Shown piece by piece: positions 1 to 7,793 of a stretch of 29,820 nucleotides of DNA (position 1 is its first letter; each line of letters begins with the position of its first letter). A model generated the notes under the pieces. The model did no database searches and was not told where the DNA came from. It saw nothing but the letters and a program-made list of their open reading frames with translations. The DNA is from UBA9732 sp963615565 (lineage in GTDB: Bacteria > Spirochaetota > Spirochaetia > Sphaerochaetales > Sphaerochaetaceae): the NCBI GenBank assembly GCA_963615565.1, contig CAVEGR010000038.1, positions 1 through 29,820 of the forward strand, given 5' to 3'. Both the position numbers and the translations under genes were made by a program.

Positions 1-612
1 ATAGAAAGGAATAAGATAAGAAATATTCAAGCATTCAAAGAAACCTATAATTTTCTATGCTCAAATATTGGAAGTCTTGTGAGTGCTAAGAAGATAACTG
101 ACACTCTCAAAACTAATGCATTTAAAACTATTACTGCAGATACCATTGGAAACTACCTAGAATGGCTATGCCAAGCTTTTTTATTTACGAAGGTGTATCG
201 TTATGACATTAAGGGAAAGAGTTATCTGAAAACACTCAATAAGTATTATGCAACTGATATGGGTCTTAGAAACACTAAACTTAACTTTAGACAAATAGAA
301 CCTTCTCATGCACTTGAGAATATAATTTTTATTGAACTTTTACGCCGTGGTTATAGGGTAGATATAGGAAAAAACAGAGAAAAGGAAATTGACTTTGTTG
401 CAACTGATAATGAGGAAACTTTCTATATTCAAGTTGCATATAGCATTCTAGACAGTAACAAAAAGGAGCAAGAATTAAACTCATTTAAAGACATTGATGA
501 CGGGTATAGAAAAATAATCATCACTATGGATAATGACCCGTTCACACATCTTGAAAAGGGTTATAAAAAAATTAATGCCATAGACTTTCTTCTTGATGAA
601 GTGAATATATAG
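1..612 (+). CDS. DUF4143-type ATPase, C-terminal part (truncated by window edge)
   Basis: The frame is open from base 1, so the gene starts outside the window; the GTG at 79 is internal. The 203 visible residues match the C-terminal half of the AAA ATPase/DUF4143 family. They show the segment before and around S-A-K-K-I-T-D-T-L (a winged-helix-like linker), then Y-A-T-D-M-G-L-R, then a restriction-endonuclease-like end with E-I-D-F-V followed by Y-I-Q-V-A-Y. The N-terminal Walker A/B ATPase domain is not visible. The role of these proteins is poorly known; they are scattered accessory genes, often present in many copies in gut bacteria. The gene is convergent with the M20 peptidase gene, with only 20 bases between them. 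The family call is firm; no specific function can be given. Confidence 0.85.
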   Translation: MERNKIRNIQAFKETYNFLCSNIGSLVSAKKITDTLKTNAFKTITADTIGNYLEWLCQAFLFTKVYRYDIKGKSYLKTLNKYYATDMGLRNTKLNFRQIEPSHALENIIFIELLRRGYRVDIGKNREKEIDFVATDNEETFYIQVAYSILDSNKKEQELNSFKDIDDGYRKIIITMDNDPFTHLEKGYKKINAIDFLLDEVNI

Positions 613-632
613 AAGATTTTTTTGCAAAAACC

Positions 633-1796
633 TCAGAGGTTTGCAATATTCTCATCATCAAAATAATTGCTTAAAAAATCAAGAATTAGTGCTACGCCAG
701 TCTTTAAGCTAGCAACATCAAGCCACTCTTCTCTTGTGTGACAGCCTCCGCCTTCTGCTCCTGTTATACAAATTGCAGGAATTCCTTTTGAAAGCGGAAT
801 ATTTGCATCTGTTGAGCTTGGAGCAAAGATAGGATCTCTTCCAGTAATTTCTTTAATTGAGCTAGTAATCATGCTCACTAATTCTTTAGCCTCTTTAGTT
901 TCTGGTTCTATTCCTACAGGTCTATCGCCAATTCTTTCAACTTTAATATCAAGCCCCATGGCTCTGTAAGCTTCAATGACAGCGTTGAACATGGTTTGCA
1001 TCTTCTCAAGGCATATTGCGTTTGAAGATCTATATTCGTAAAGCATGTTTGCTTCTTGAGCAATTGTGTTTACAGATGTTCCTCCCTCAATAGTTCCAAC
1101 GTTGTAGGTTGTCTTGCTATTGCCTTCAACAGGAACTTTTACGGAATATAGTGTTGTTATAATATTTGAAAGATAGGCAATTGCATTTTTGTTACCAAAC
1201 TTAACATAAGAGTGTCCTCCTTCTGTTTTGACAGTAACTTTGTATCTGTGAGAACCCACTCCTTCAGTGACAATCTTGTCAAAGCTAGTTCCATCTACTG
1301 TAATGAAGTGCTTAATTCTATTTCCATAAGTTTTAATGATTTCGCGACTACCTTTTAAGTTCCCAAGACCTTCCTCACAGGAGTTTGCAACAAAAAGGAT
1401 ACCATATTTTGTAGGAATGTTGTTTTGCATTATATAGCGAGCTGCAATAACCATTGAAGCTAAATTACCTGTGTCATCAGTAACCCCTGGGGAGAAGAAT
1501 TTACCATCTTCTTCTGTAAATGGCATTGGTTCTAAATCAGGGAAAACTGTATCCAAGTGAGCCATTATTACAATCAAAGGGGCAGATTCGTCATTTACGT
1601 TATAAGAGCAAATGACGTTCTTTACTTTATCTATGGATACATTTTTTCCACCATTAGCCTTAAACCAGGCCATCATATATTCATCTCGCTTATCTTCAAG
1701 TCCAGATGGTGCTGGAATTGCACAAAGTTCGCGAACAAACTGTTTTGCTAATTCATGGGATTCTTCTATATAGGATTTCATTTCTTCTGTAAGCAT
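633..1796 (-). CDS. M20 family metallopeptidase (PepT/CPG2-like)
   Basis: A 387-residue cytoplasmic dinuclear zinc hydrolase, probably an aminopeptidase or carboxypeptidase acting on short peptides. The metal ligands and catalytic residues are visible: H80 in A-H-L-D-T-V with D82, the bridging D107 in T-D-D-T-G-N, E141/E142 in C-E-E-G, D168 in T-V-D-G-T and H353 in G-C-H-T-R-E-E-W. The dimerisation (lid) domain is inserted at about residues 180-295, as usual. There is no signal peptide. The start at 1796 is supported by AAGGAGA about 8 bases upstream on the minus strand. It is probably monocistronic: the next minus-strand frame upstream is a broken Fic gene. The exact substrate cannot be read from the sequence; tripeptidase-like and PepV-like roles are both possible. 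Confidence 0.9.
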   Translation of the reverse strand: MLTEEMKSYIEESHELAKQFVRELCAIPAPSGLEDKRDEYMMAWFKANGGKNVSIDKVKNVICSYNVNDESAPLIVIMAHLDTVFPDLEPMPFTEEDGKFFSPGVTDDTGNLASMVIAARYIMQNNIPTKYGILFVANSCEEGLGNLKGSREIIKTYGNRIKHFITVDGTSFDKIVTEGVGSHRYKVTVKTEGGHSYVKFGNKNAIAYLSNIITTLYSVKVPVEGNSKTTYNVGTIEGGTSVNTIAQEANMLYEYRSSNAICLEKMQTMFNAVIEAYRAMGLDIKVERIGDRPVGIEPETKEAKELVSMITSSIKEITGRDPIFAPSSTDANIPLSKGIPAICITGAEGGGCHTREEWLDVASLKTGVALILDFLSNYFDDENIANL

Positions 1797-1862
1797 AGAA
1801 AGTCTCCTTTTCTTTTGTTGAGGATTTTAGACAACAAATTAGAAACTGGCAAGATAGGTGTT

Positions 1863-2222
1863 TCATGTATCGTGGCGAAGGATGTCAAGGTATTGTGCGT
1901 AGGAGTAGATGGTTGCTTTGCCGGATTTGGAAGTCCGTTGTAGAATTTTCTCGTTGCAAAGGGTGTTAACGGCTTTTGCGACAGTATTGTATGACAGGTT
2001 CAAGGCCTTGGCAGTCTTTTGTGTGTCTATAATTGGACTGGTTTCAATGTAGGAGAATACTTTGAGTACGTTTGTTCTCTGCCTTGTTGGCATGACGTTT
2101 AGCTTTGCGAGATTTTCATTATGAAGCTTTGTGAGAAAATCTATGGTTTGGATTGCATCTGCTGCAGATTCATACAATGCACATAGGAAAAACTTAATCC
2201 ACTGTTCATATACTTCTCCAAA
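1863..2222 (-). pseudogene. Remnant of a Fic-family protein (C-terminal helices and winged helix only)
   Basis: From the in-frame stop at 2223-2225 the minus strand reads about 119 residues that match the end of Fic/DOC proteins. W-I-K-F-F-L and Y-E-S-A-A-D-A are the helix following the Fic core. A winged helix-turn-helix (S-P-I-I-D-T-Q-K-T-A-K-A-L-N-L-S) comes next, ending in Y-A-Q-Y-L-D-I-L. The catalytic Fic core with H-P-F-x-x-G-N-G-R is absent: upstream there is a stop and then roughly 40 unrelated codons. No ATG with a ribosome-binding site precedes it; the longest frame starts with TTG at 2177. A functional Fic enzyme adds AMP to target proteins. This fragment cannot, although the surviving winged helix could in principle still bind DNA. 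A decayed gene is the better reading. Confidence 0.75.
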
Positions 2223-2395
2223 TCAGACATAGCTTGTTGCCTTTATGTAGTTCACAACACCTGTGACATCACTGTTTGTGTTGTTGCCTATGTTTGGATC
2301 TAGAACATCCTCCTTAAGAGTTGGCTTTTGTCTAATGAAATTTCTTTAAAAACAAAAAACTCTACAGAAACGGAATATTTTAGGTTAGCAAGGAT

Positions 2396-2429
2396 TTTAC
2401 CTGATTTTTCAACGAAACTTTACCTGATT
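2396..2429. repeat. Two direct repeats TTTACCTGATT
   Basis: TTTACCTGATT occurs exactly at 2396-2406 and 2419-2429, 23 bases apart, about two helical turns. Both copies lie 60-95 bases upstream of the -35 box of the aldolase promoter, a plausible place for activator sites. Binding is an inference. Confidence 0.5.
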
Positions 2430-2438
2430 GAGAGATTG

Positions 2439-2450
2439 TGAGCGACTTTA
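2439..2450 (+). promoter_or_regulatory. TGAGCGACTTTA box, candidate regulator site
   Basis: TGAGCGACTTT is repeated, with at most one change, upstream of the GH105 gene (6531) and the phosphodiesterase gene (9185). Here it starts 52 bases before the TTGACA box. The second half-site AAGCGAA seen just 5' at the other two loci is degenerate here. Confidence 0.5.
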
Positions 2451-2490
2451 TTAAGATAGTAGTAAGCTTCAAGCAAAAATGAATAAAAAC

Positions 2491-2519
2491 TTGACACATA
2501 CACCTCAGCGTGTTTTAAT
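2491..2519 (+). promoter_or_regulatory. Sigma-70-type promoter of the aldolase operon
   Basis: TTGACA at 2491-2496, a 17-base spacer and TTTAAT at 2514-2519. The preceding bases gaataaaaac and the -35 box are identical to those of the phosphodiesterase promoter at 9226. The predicted transcript starts near 2526. Confidence 0.75.
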
Positions 2520-2570
2520 CAAAGCGTCAACAAATGTATAAAAAGTGACAATTTCTCGGGAGGACGGGTT

Positions 2571-3212
2571 ATGAGTGATGTTTTGAACACAATCAAAGCA
2601 GGAAAAGTTATTGCAATTGTTAGAGGTATTTCTAGTTTAGATATTGTTAATCTTGCAACTGCTATAAAAAAAGGTGGAATTAACTGTATTGAGATTACCC
2701 TTGATCAATCATCAGAGAAGGGGATTGAGGATTCACTAAAGGGGATTAAAGAGCTTTCTTCTGTTGAAGGTATTTGTGTTGGTGCTGGTACCGTAATGAC
2801 AGTTGATCAGGTCCATCAAGCTGTTGAAGCAGGTGCTGAGTATATTATTTCGCCAAATGTTGATGAAGAAGTTATCAAAGAGACAAAAAAACTTGGAAAA
2901 GTTTCTATTCCTGGTGCAATGACTCCAACTGAGGTTGCTTATGCTTATAAATGTGGAGCTGACATTGTTAAGTTGTTCCCTGCTGGAGTTCTTGGCGTTT
3001 CCTATATTAAGGCACTTCGTGCTCCTTTAAAGCATATTCCAATGACAGCTGTTGGAAGTGTGAACCCTGCTAACTGTAAGAGTTTTATTGATGTTGGCTG
3101 TATTGGAATTGGTGTTGGTGGAAATCTTGTTAGTAAGGCTTTGGTTGAGGCTGGTAAGTTTGATGAAATCACGGCTGTCGCTCAGGAATACGTTAAAGCA
3201 TTGGAAGGTTGA
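2571..3212 (+). CDS. eda: KDPG/KHG-type aldolase (2-keto-3-deoxy-6-phosphogluconate aldolase)
   Basis: A 213-residue class I aldolase that splits a 2-keto-3-deoxy-6-phospho-sugar acid into pyruvate and glyceraldehyde 3-phosphate, the last step of many uronate pathways. Family marks are in place: R18 in A-I-V-R-G, E41 in E-I-T-L, G-A-G-T at 71-74, and the Schiff-base lysine K134 in V-K-L-F-P-A. The length is normal for Eda. The ATG at 2571 has GGGAGG seven bases upstream. The gene is first in its operon, followed after one base by a D-2-hydroxyacid dehydrogenase. With GH105 and GH4 genes nearby, uronate breakdown is the likely role. A KDPGal or other 2-keto-3-deoxy acid specificity is equally possible from sequence. 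Confidence 0.9.
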   Translation: MSDVLNTIKAGKVIAIVRGISSLDIVNLATAIKKGGINCIEITLDQSSEKGIEDSLKGIKELSSVEGICVGAGTVMTVDQVHQAVEAGAEYIISPNVDEEVIKETKKLGKVSIPGAMTPTEVAYAYKCGADIVKLFPAGVLGVSYIKALRAPLKHIPMTAVGSVNPANCKSFIDVGCIGIGVGGNLVSKALVEAGKFDEITAVAQEYVKALEG

Positions 3213-3213
3213 T

Positions 3214-4161
3214 GTGAAAAAATTACTTGTTACTTCTAGATCATTTGGCAAAACCTCTGATGTTTCTATCAATATGTTAAAAGAACAGGGTTGGCAGATT
3301 GATTACATGACTACCAACTTTGATCAAACTAAGTTTGAGCAGGAAATGCCAAACTATCAAGCTTTAATCATTGGCGCACATCCATTTCCTTCTGAGCTTT
3401 TTGATTCTTGTCCAAACTTGCAAATAATTTGTAAGCATGGAGTTGGATTGGACAATATTCCATTACAGGTTGCAAAAGAGCACAATGTTATTGTTACAAA
3501 TGCACCAAATACCAATTCTGATGCCGTTGCTGATTTTACTGTCTTAATGATGCTTGCTTGTGCAAGAAATTTTGTTTATTCAGTTGACGCTTTGAGAGAG
3601 AGAAACTTTGTGGCAAAGATTGGGGTTGATGTTTGTAATAAAAAACTGGGTCTACTTGGGTTTGGTCATATTGCAAAGAAGGTTGCACAGAGGGCTCATG
3701 GATTTAATATGGAGATATCGGCTTATGATCCATATGTCAGTCAGGTTTCAGATGAGTTGAATTATGTAAAGCTAGTTTCCTATGAAGATGTTCTCAAAAA
3801 TAGCGATTTTATTTGCGTGCATCTTCCTTTGACGGATGAGACTAGGGGCATGATTGGCGCTGAACAGTTTAAACTCATGAAGCCTACTTCTAGGTTGATT
3901 GATACTGCTCGGGGAGGGCTTGTTGACGAAAAAGCTTTGTATGAGGCTGTAAAGAATGGAGTTATTGCAGGAGCCGGTTTGGATGTTACACTTTCAGAAC
4001 CAATTGAGGCAGATAACCCACTTCTCACACTTTCACAAGTTATTATCACAAATCATGTTGCGTCATACTCTAAAGAAGCTTTGGATGCAATTAGCATTAT
4101 ATGTGCGGGCAATGTGATTAAGGCAAGTGAAGGCAAAGAAGTACTGAACAGAGTTGTTTAG
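3214..4161 (+). CDS. D-2-hydroxyacid dehydrogenase (phosphoglycerate dehydrogenase-like)
   Basis: A 315-residue NAD-dependent oxidoreductase. The Rossmann motif G-L-L-G-F-G (146-151) is followed by D172 in Y-D-P, which favours NAD over NADP. The catalytic Arg-Glu-His set is R233 (T-A-R-G-G), E262 (S-E-P) and H281 (T-N-H-V-A-S). It lacks the C-terminal ACT domain of long SerA enzymes, so serine biosynthesis is not implied. The start is GTG at 3214, two bases after the aldolase TGA, with GGAAGG inside the end of the aldolase gene; an in-frame 5' extension to 3088 overlaps the aldolase coding sequence and is rejected. It probably reduces or oxidises a sugar-acid intermediate or hydroxypyruvate/glyoxylate-like acid of the same pathway. 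It is convergent with the DeoR gene, 39 bases away. Confidence 0.85.
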   Translation: MKKLLVTSRSFGKTSDVSINMLKEQGWQIDYMTTNFDQTKFEQEMPNYQALIIGAHPFPSELFDSCPNLQIICKHGVGLDNIPLQVAKEHNVIVTNAPNTNSDAVADFTVLMMLACARNFVYSVDALRERNFVAKIGVDVCNKKLGLLGFGHIAKKVAQRAHGFNMEISAYDPYVSQVSDELNYVKLVSYEDVLKNSDFICVHLPLTDETRGMIGAEQFKLMKPTSRLIDTARGGLVDEKALYEAVKNGVIAGAGLDVTLSEPIEADNPLLTLSQVIITNHVASYSKEALDAISIICAGNVIKASEGKEVLNRVV

Positions 4162-4200
4162 AGGATTTACTGAGGTTTTGCAACAACCGCTACTAAATAA

Positions 4201-4968
4201 TTAGTTTGCTATTACAAGACGTATTCCCAATCCACGGAATGCGTCTTTGTATTTCTCGCTAATATCACTATCAGTTACAACTACGTCAATTTTGTCCCAG
4301 TTGGAGGTAACTACCAATTTTCTGTTGTCAAATTTACTGCTGTCTGTGACCAAAATAACTTCTTTTGCCCTGCTAATTATTTTTGCTGTTAAAGAAGATG
4401 CAGGGACACAGAAATTAGAAATACCATTGCTTATGTCTGCTCCTGCAGTTCCAATTATTGCTTTATCAAAGAAATAGCTTTCTAAGGCTTTTTCTGGAAT
4501 TGCTCCAAGAAAAGATTGTTGTGATTGAAGTAACTCTCCTCCAAGGCAGGTGACAGAAATTGTTGGTTCTGGAGTATTACTAAATTCGTTCAAAATTGTG
4601 AGATTGCTTGTTACAACCAAAAGATTCTTTTTGCCATGAAGATTTTTTGCAACTTCTTGAGTTGTGGTTCCAATGTCCATGACAATACATTCGCCATCTG
4701 AGATTAGGTTAGCAGCCTCTCTACCTATTGCCTTCTTTTTTGAGGCATTGGTATCTGAACGCATTGAATATGATGCCAGTTGAGTGTCATTAACCGCAAC
4801 AGCGCCACCATAAACCCTGTGAAGCAACTTTTGATTTTCCATTTCCGTTAAATCTCTTCTTATTGTGGCAACAGAGGCACCAAATTTTTCAACGAGTTCA
4901 CTTATATTTACTGTTTTTTGTTCTTTTAAAAGATCCAAAATTCTGTTACGTCTTTCCGAGCTGAGCAT
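4201..4968 (-). CDS. DeoR-family transcriptional regulator
   Basis: A 255-residue sugar-responsive repressor. The N-terminal DeoR helix-turn-helix occupies residues 5-58 (E-R-R-N-R-I-L-D-L-L, then T-I-R-R-D-L, then R-V-Y-G-G-A-V). The C-terminal phosphosugar sensor domain carries D-G-E-C-I-V-M-D-I-G-T-T-T at 91-103 and a D-S-S-K-F segment near 209-213. Such proteins usually respond to a phosphorylated intermediate of the pathway they control. It lies between the aldolase operon and the M20D gene, and is the natural candidate for the TGAGCGA boxes, since DeoR proteins often bind short repeated half-sites. That link is inference. It has its own extended -10 promoter at 5007-5015. Confidence 0.9.
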   Translation of the reverse strand: MLSSERRNRILDLLKEQKTVNISELVEKFGASVATIRRDLTEMENQKLLHRVYGGAVAVNDTQLASYSMRSDTNASKKKAIGREAANLISDGECIVMDIGTTTQEVAKNLHGKKNLLVVTSNLTILNEFSNTPEPTISVTCLGGELLQSQQSFLGAIPEKALESYFFDKAIIGTAGADISNGISNFCVPASSLTAKIISRAKEVILVTDSSKFDNRKLVVTSNWDKIDVVVTDSDISEKYKDAFRGLGIRLVIAN

Positions 4969-5006
4969 TTTAAATTCCTTTTAGTGTTTTTCTTGCAACA
5001 AAAAGT

Positions 5007-5015
5007 ATTATAACA
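5007..5015 (-). promoter_or_regulatory. Extended -10 promoter of the DeoR gene
   Basis: On the minus strand the sequence reads TGTTATAAT, an exact TGnTATAAT extended -10, about 40 bases before the ATG. No good -35 box is seen, as expected for this promoter type. Just upstream is TTTTCACAAC, which is also found at the lacI-type promoter near 20739. Confidence 0.6.
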
Positions 5016-5088
5016 GAGGTTGTGAAAATTTTCATTATTTTTATTTTCTATTGCTAAAATGTTTCTTACATCTTGCACAATATGTAAT

Positions 5089-6468
5089 TTATTTTGTTAA
5101 ATTTGATACTGACTTTGGCTTAAGTCCATCAGGAATAGGACAAATATAGCCTTTTTCTTTTTTTTGCTTAAATTCTTCTTTTGCTTTACAAATAATTGAA
5201 GGATCCTCAATCATTCTCACTGCAGTTTGTGCAAGTACTTTGGCACACCAAAGAGCGTTGTCAACGGCATAATTTGTTTTTCCTTGTGCCGTTGCTTGCC
5301 AGCTGTGTCCTAAAGTCCCTTTTACCCAAGTAGCTCCGAGAATTTGTGCTGTAGGACATATCCATGAAACATCTCCAACATCTGTAGATCCTGTGCTCAA
5401 AGCTGCATTAGGTTCATAAGGAAGCATTTCAGTCATTAGTGGATTTTTTGTGTCTGCATCTGGAGACATGGAAAGTGTTTCTGCAAGTTCTTGGGCAAAC
5501 TTATATTCTTTTTCAGATGCAACTGGGAGTTTTGTATTTTCTGCAATTTCTTGTATTAGACGTTGCATTGTGTCATTCATTATAAGGTTGGAGCAGCCTT
5601 TTATAAAATCATGGCTTGCCGTTGTTCCTGTCATTAAGGCTGCACCTTCTGCAATGTTATTTATTCTTTCATATATAGGTATAAGCTGTTCTGCTTTAGG
5701 GGCTCTTATAAGATAAAGCACTTCTGCATGAGGTTGCACAACATTAGGAGAAATTCCACCGGTGTCTACAATTGCATAGTGGACTCTTGCTTCTGGAATA
5801 ATATGTTCGCGTAGATAGTTTACTCCAACGTCCATGAGTTCCACTGCATCTAAGGCAGACCTACCTAAATGAGGGAAGGCGGCAGCGTGAGCCGCAATTC
5901 CATCAAACTTGTAAAGAATCTGATAATTTGCAAGAGAACTATACGTTCTTACTTTGCATTTTGCACTCGGATGCCAAGATAAGGCAAAGTCAAGTTTATC
6001 AAAAACTCCATGCTTTGCCATAAAAGCTTTTCCTGAGCCGCCTTCCTCTGCAGGACATCCATAGAATATTACAGTTCCTTCTTTCTTTGTTGTCTCTAAG
6101 TATTGTTTTATTGCTAAAGCAGTTGCCAAAGATCCTATGCAAAGTAAATTATGTCCACATCCGTGGCCATTAGGTTTTTCATCTGAGGTTTTTGTTGGAC
6201 AATTAGCTACTTGTCCAAGCCCAGAAAGAGCATCAAACTCTCCAAGAATACCTATTACAGGATATCCTTTTCCAAAAGTTCCACTAAATGCTGTTTTGAT
6301 TTCTGCAAGGTTTGTTTCTACTTTAAATTCATATTTCTTTAAAGCATTGATAACGCATTCAGCCGATTTATATTCTTCAAAGATGAGTTCTGGGTTGTCC
6401 CAAATATAGTCAGATATAGCTTTGAGCTCATCCCTTTTTTCATCAATTATGTTCAGGTAATTTGCCAT
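5089..6468 (-). CDS. M20D amidohydrolase, AbgB-like
   Basis: A 459-residue zinc hydrolase of the aminobenzoyl-glutamate hydrolase subunit B/HipO type. It would cleave an amide bond between an acyl or aryl group and an amino acid. Visible residues are G-H-G-C-G-H at 101-106, E141-E142 in P-A-E-E-G-G, H166 in S-W-H-P, H194 in A-A-H-A-A and H388 in G-T-L-G-H-S-W. The segment G-R-S-A-L-D-A-V-E is typical of AbgB. The reading frame runs on upstream to 6726, but the start at 6468 (M-A-N-Y-L-N) has GGAG eight bases ahead and a promoter at 6496-6523. No AbgA partner is seen. It is divergent from the GH105 gene, which could mean shared control; an amidohydrolase in a sugar cluster is unexpected. Confidence 0.88.
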   Translation of the reverse strand: MANYLNIIDEKRDELKAISDYIWDNPELIFEEYKSAECVINALKKYEFKVETNLAEIKTAFSGTFGKGYPVIGILGEFDALSGLGQVANCPTKTSDEKPNGHGCGHNLLCIGSLATALAIKQYLETTKKEGTVIFYGCPAEEGGSGKAFMAKHGVFDKLDFALSWHPSAKCKVRTYSSLANYQILYKFDGIAAHAAAFPHLGRSALDAVELMDVGVNYLREHIIPEARVHYAIVDTGGISPNVVQPHAEVLYLIRAPKAEQLIPIYERINNIAEGAALMTGTTASHDFIKGCSNLIMNDTMQRLIQEIAENTKLPVASEKEYKFAQELAETLSMSPDADTKNPLMTEMLPYEPNAALSTGSTDVGDVSWICPTAQILGATWVKGTLGHSWQATAQGKTNYAVDNALWCAKVLAQTAVRMIEDPSIICKAKEEFKQKKEKGYICPIPDGLKPKSVSNLTK

Positions 6469-6495
6469 ATTTACTCCACAGTAAGCTTTTTTTCT

Positions 6496-6523
6496 ATGAT
6501 AGCAGAAAAATAGTGCTTTGCAA
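6496..6523 (-). promoter_or_regulatory. Promoter of the M20D gene
   Basis: On the minus strand: TTGCAA (6518-6523), a 16-base spacer and TATCAT (6496-6501). The AAGCGAA/TGAGCGA element at 6522-6542 touches the upstream edge of the -35 box, so a protein bound there could affect this promoter too. Confidence 0.55.
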
Positions 6524-6542
6524 GCGAATATGAGCGACTTTG
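6522..6542 (+). promoter_or_regulatory. AAGCGAATATGAGCGA element, best copy of the shared box
   Basis: It holds two half-sites, AAGCGAA and TGAGCGA, in direct repeat, followed by CTTTG. The same arrangement occurs at 9175-9196 and a weaker one at 2439. A reversed core copy lies at 6614-6620, 83 bases downstream, about eight helical turns. Confidence 0.55.
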
Positions 6543-6585
6543 TTGAACTTTCATTCATTGTTTGTCTATATTGTTGCTTTTTATT

Positions 6586-6614
6586 TTGCAAAAACCTCTT
6601 TGTTTTGATACAAT
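6586..6614 (+). promoter_or_regulatory. Promoter of the GH105-GH4 operon
   Basis: TTGCAA (6586-6591), a 17-base spacer and TACAAT (6609-6614). The final T of the -10 box and the next six bases form TCGCTCA, the reverse complement of TGAGCGA. This is the position of a classical repressor operator, over the transcription start. Confidence 0.6.
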
Positions 6615-6620
6615 CGCTCA
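6614..6620 (-). promoter_or_regulatory. Inverted TGAGCGA core over the GH105 transcription start
   Basis: The minus strand reads TGTGAGCGATTG around 6611-6622. The core is identical to the three plus-strand boxes, and the TGTGAGCGA context matches the 2437 copy. Confidence 0.45.
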
Positions 6621-6649
6621 CAACAAGAGGTTCGCTAGGAGATTTCATT

Positions 6650-7780
6650 ATGATTGATATCACAAAATCAATGACAGAACGCATGAGCTTATCTGCCATC
6701 AGAAAATATAACACTGAGAACACCAAGTACAGCTATAGAATGTCAATTCTTCTTGAAGCGTTGTACAAGGCTTCTCAACTCCTTAAGAACAATGAAATCT
6801 ATAATTATGTAAGTAAGATGCTTAATTATTATATCCCAGAAGATGGTGTGATAAGTACTTATAATATTGACGAATATAGTATGGACCAGGTTCGTATGGG
6901 AAATTTGATTATTGAATTTTATAATACAACTGGTCAAAAGAAATTTAAAACTGCATTAGATTTGTTTTATAAACAATTACAAACTCAACCTAGAACGTTA
7001 TCTGGTGGATTTTGGCATAAAAAGAAACATGAGAACCAGATGTGGCTTGATGGACTTTATATGCAAGCGCCTTTTTATGTTAAGTACACAATGGAATTTG
7101 GTGGACTTAAAGAGTGTTTAGATGATGTTGTTCATCAATTTGAGCTCGTTTATGAAAAGACAAGAGATGAGAAAACAGGTTTGCTTTATCATGGCTGGGA
7201 TGAGTCTTGTCTTAGTCCTTGGTGCAATCCCAAAACGGGTAGAAGCCCAGAAGTTTGGGCACGTGCACTTGGCTGGTTTGTTATAGCTTTAGCTGATTTA
7301 CTTGAAATTATCCCTAAAGAATATAAAGAGTATCGGGATAGATTACTTAAATTGGCCTTAGAGCTGGCTCCCGTAGTGCTGCGTTATCAAGATGCAGAAA
7401 GCGGGATGTGGTGGCAGGTGATGGATAAGCCTGCTGTGGGTGCAAATTACTTGGAGACATCGGCTACGTCCATGTTTATTTATTTCTTTTTAAAGATGCA
7501 TAGATTAGGTTTTTTGGATGATTCTTACAGCGTGTGTGCAAAAAAAGCTTTTGATGGGATGTGCGCGCGAGATTTAACCTGCGACCCAAACGGAGAGTTG
7601 CATTTACATGATACTTGTAAGACTGCATGTCTTGGAAGTGCTAAGGATAAAGAGCCCGTTAGAAGTGCAAGCTTTGAGTATTATACGGAGTACGAGCCTA
7701 GAGTTACGGATAATTTACATGGGATTGCAATGTTTATATGGGCTTCGATTGAATTGGAGTTTGCTGATAAGTTAAGCTAA
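6650..7780 (+). CDS. GH105 unsaturated rhamnogalacturonyl hydrolase (YteR/YesR-like)
   Basis: A 376-residue alpha/alpha-barrel hydrolase that removes the unsaturated uronic acid left by polysaccharide lyases from rhamnogalacturonan-type oligosaccharides, by hydration of the double bond. The family signature is clear: G-G-F-W-H-K-K at about 119-125, then N-Q-M-W-L-D-G-L-Y-M with the catalytic D134, Y-H-G-W-D-E-S at 180-186, W-A-R-A-L-G-W at 203-209 and L-E-T-S-A-T-S-M-F. There is no signal peptide, so it acts inside the cell on imported oligosaccharides. The start at 6650 is preferred over the frame's upstream GTG/ATG codons because of AGGAG eight bases ahead and the promoter at 6586. It is 13 bases from GH4, in one operon. 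Confidence 0.92.
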   Translation: MIDITKSMTERMSLSAIRKYNTENTKYSYRMSILLEALYKASQLLKNNEIYNYVSKMLNYYIPEDGVISTYNIDEYSMDQVRMGNLIIEFYNTTGQKKFKTALDLFYKQLQTQPRTLSGGFWHKKKHENQMWLDGLYMQAPFYVKYTMEFGGLKECLDDVVHQFELVYEKTRDEKTGLLYHGWDESCLSPWCNPKTGRSPEVWARALGWFVIALADLLEIIPKEYKEYRDRLLKLALELAPVVLRYQDAESGMWWQVMDKPAVGANYLETSATSMFIYFFLKMHRLGFLDDSYSVCAKKAFDGMCARDLTCDPNGELHLHDTCKTACLGSAKDKEPVRSASFEYYTEYEPRVTDNLHGIAMFIWASIELEFADKLS

Positions 7781-7793
7781 AGGAGGAATTGTT

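Larger units (their letters stand above)
2223..2570. other. Intergenic/regulatory stretch upstream of the aldolase operon
   Basis: No intact gene. On the minus strand, 2226-2345 is a 40-codon open piece between two stops that I do not recognise; it adjoins the Fic remnant and may be more gene debris. From 2390 onward the stretch looks regulatory: two copies of TTTACCTGATT, a TGAGCGA box at 2439, an A-rich segment, and a good promoter at 2491-2519 leading to a strong ribosome-binding site. Confidence 0.6.

Noticed and set aside
628..642. Hairpin AAACCTC-A-GAGGTTT at the M20 peptidase stop codon as a terminator
   Set aside because: No U-run follows on either strand; the nearby T-run lies on the wrong side of the stem for both.
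4162..4200. Terminator between the convergent dehydrogenase and DeoR genes
   Set aside because: Only a 4-base GGTT/AACC stem is visible, with no T-run.
6469..6726. N-terminal extension of the M20D amidohydrolase and overlap with GH105
   Set aside because: The extension is low-complexity, crosses both promoters and the shared boxes, and lacks a ribosome-binding site; the start at 6468 has one.
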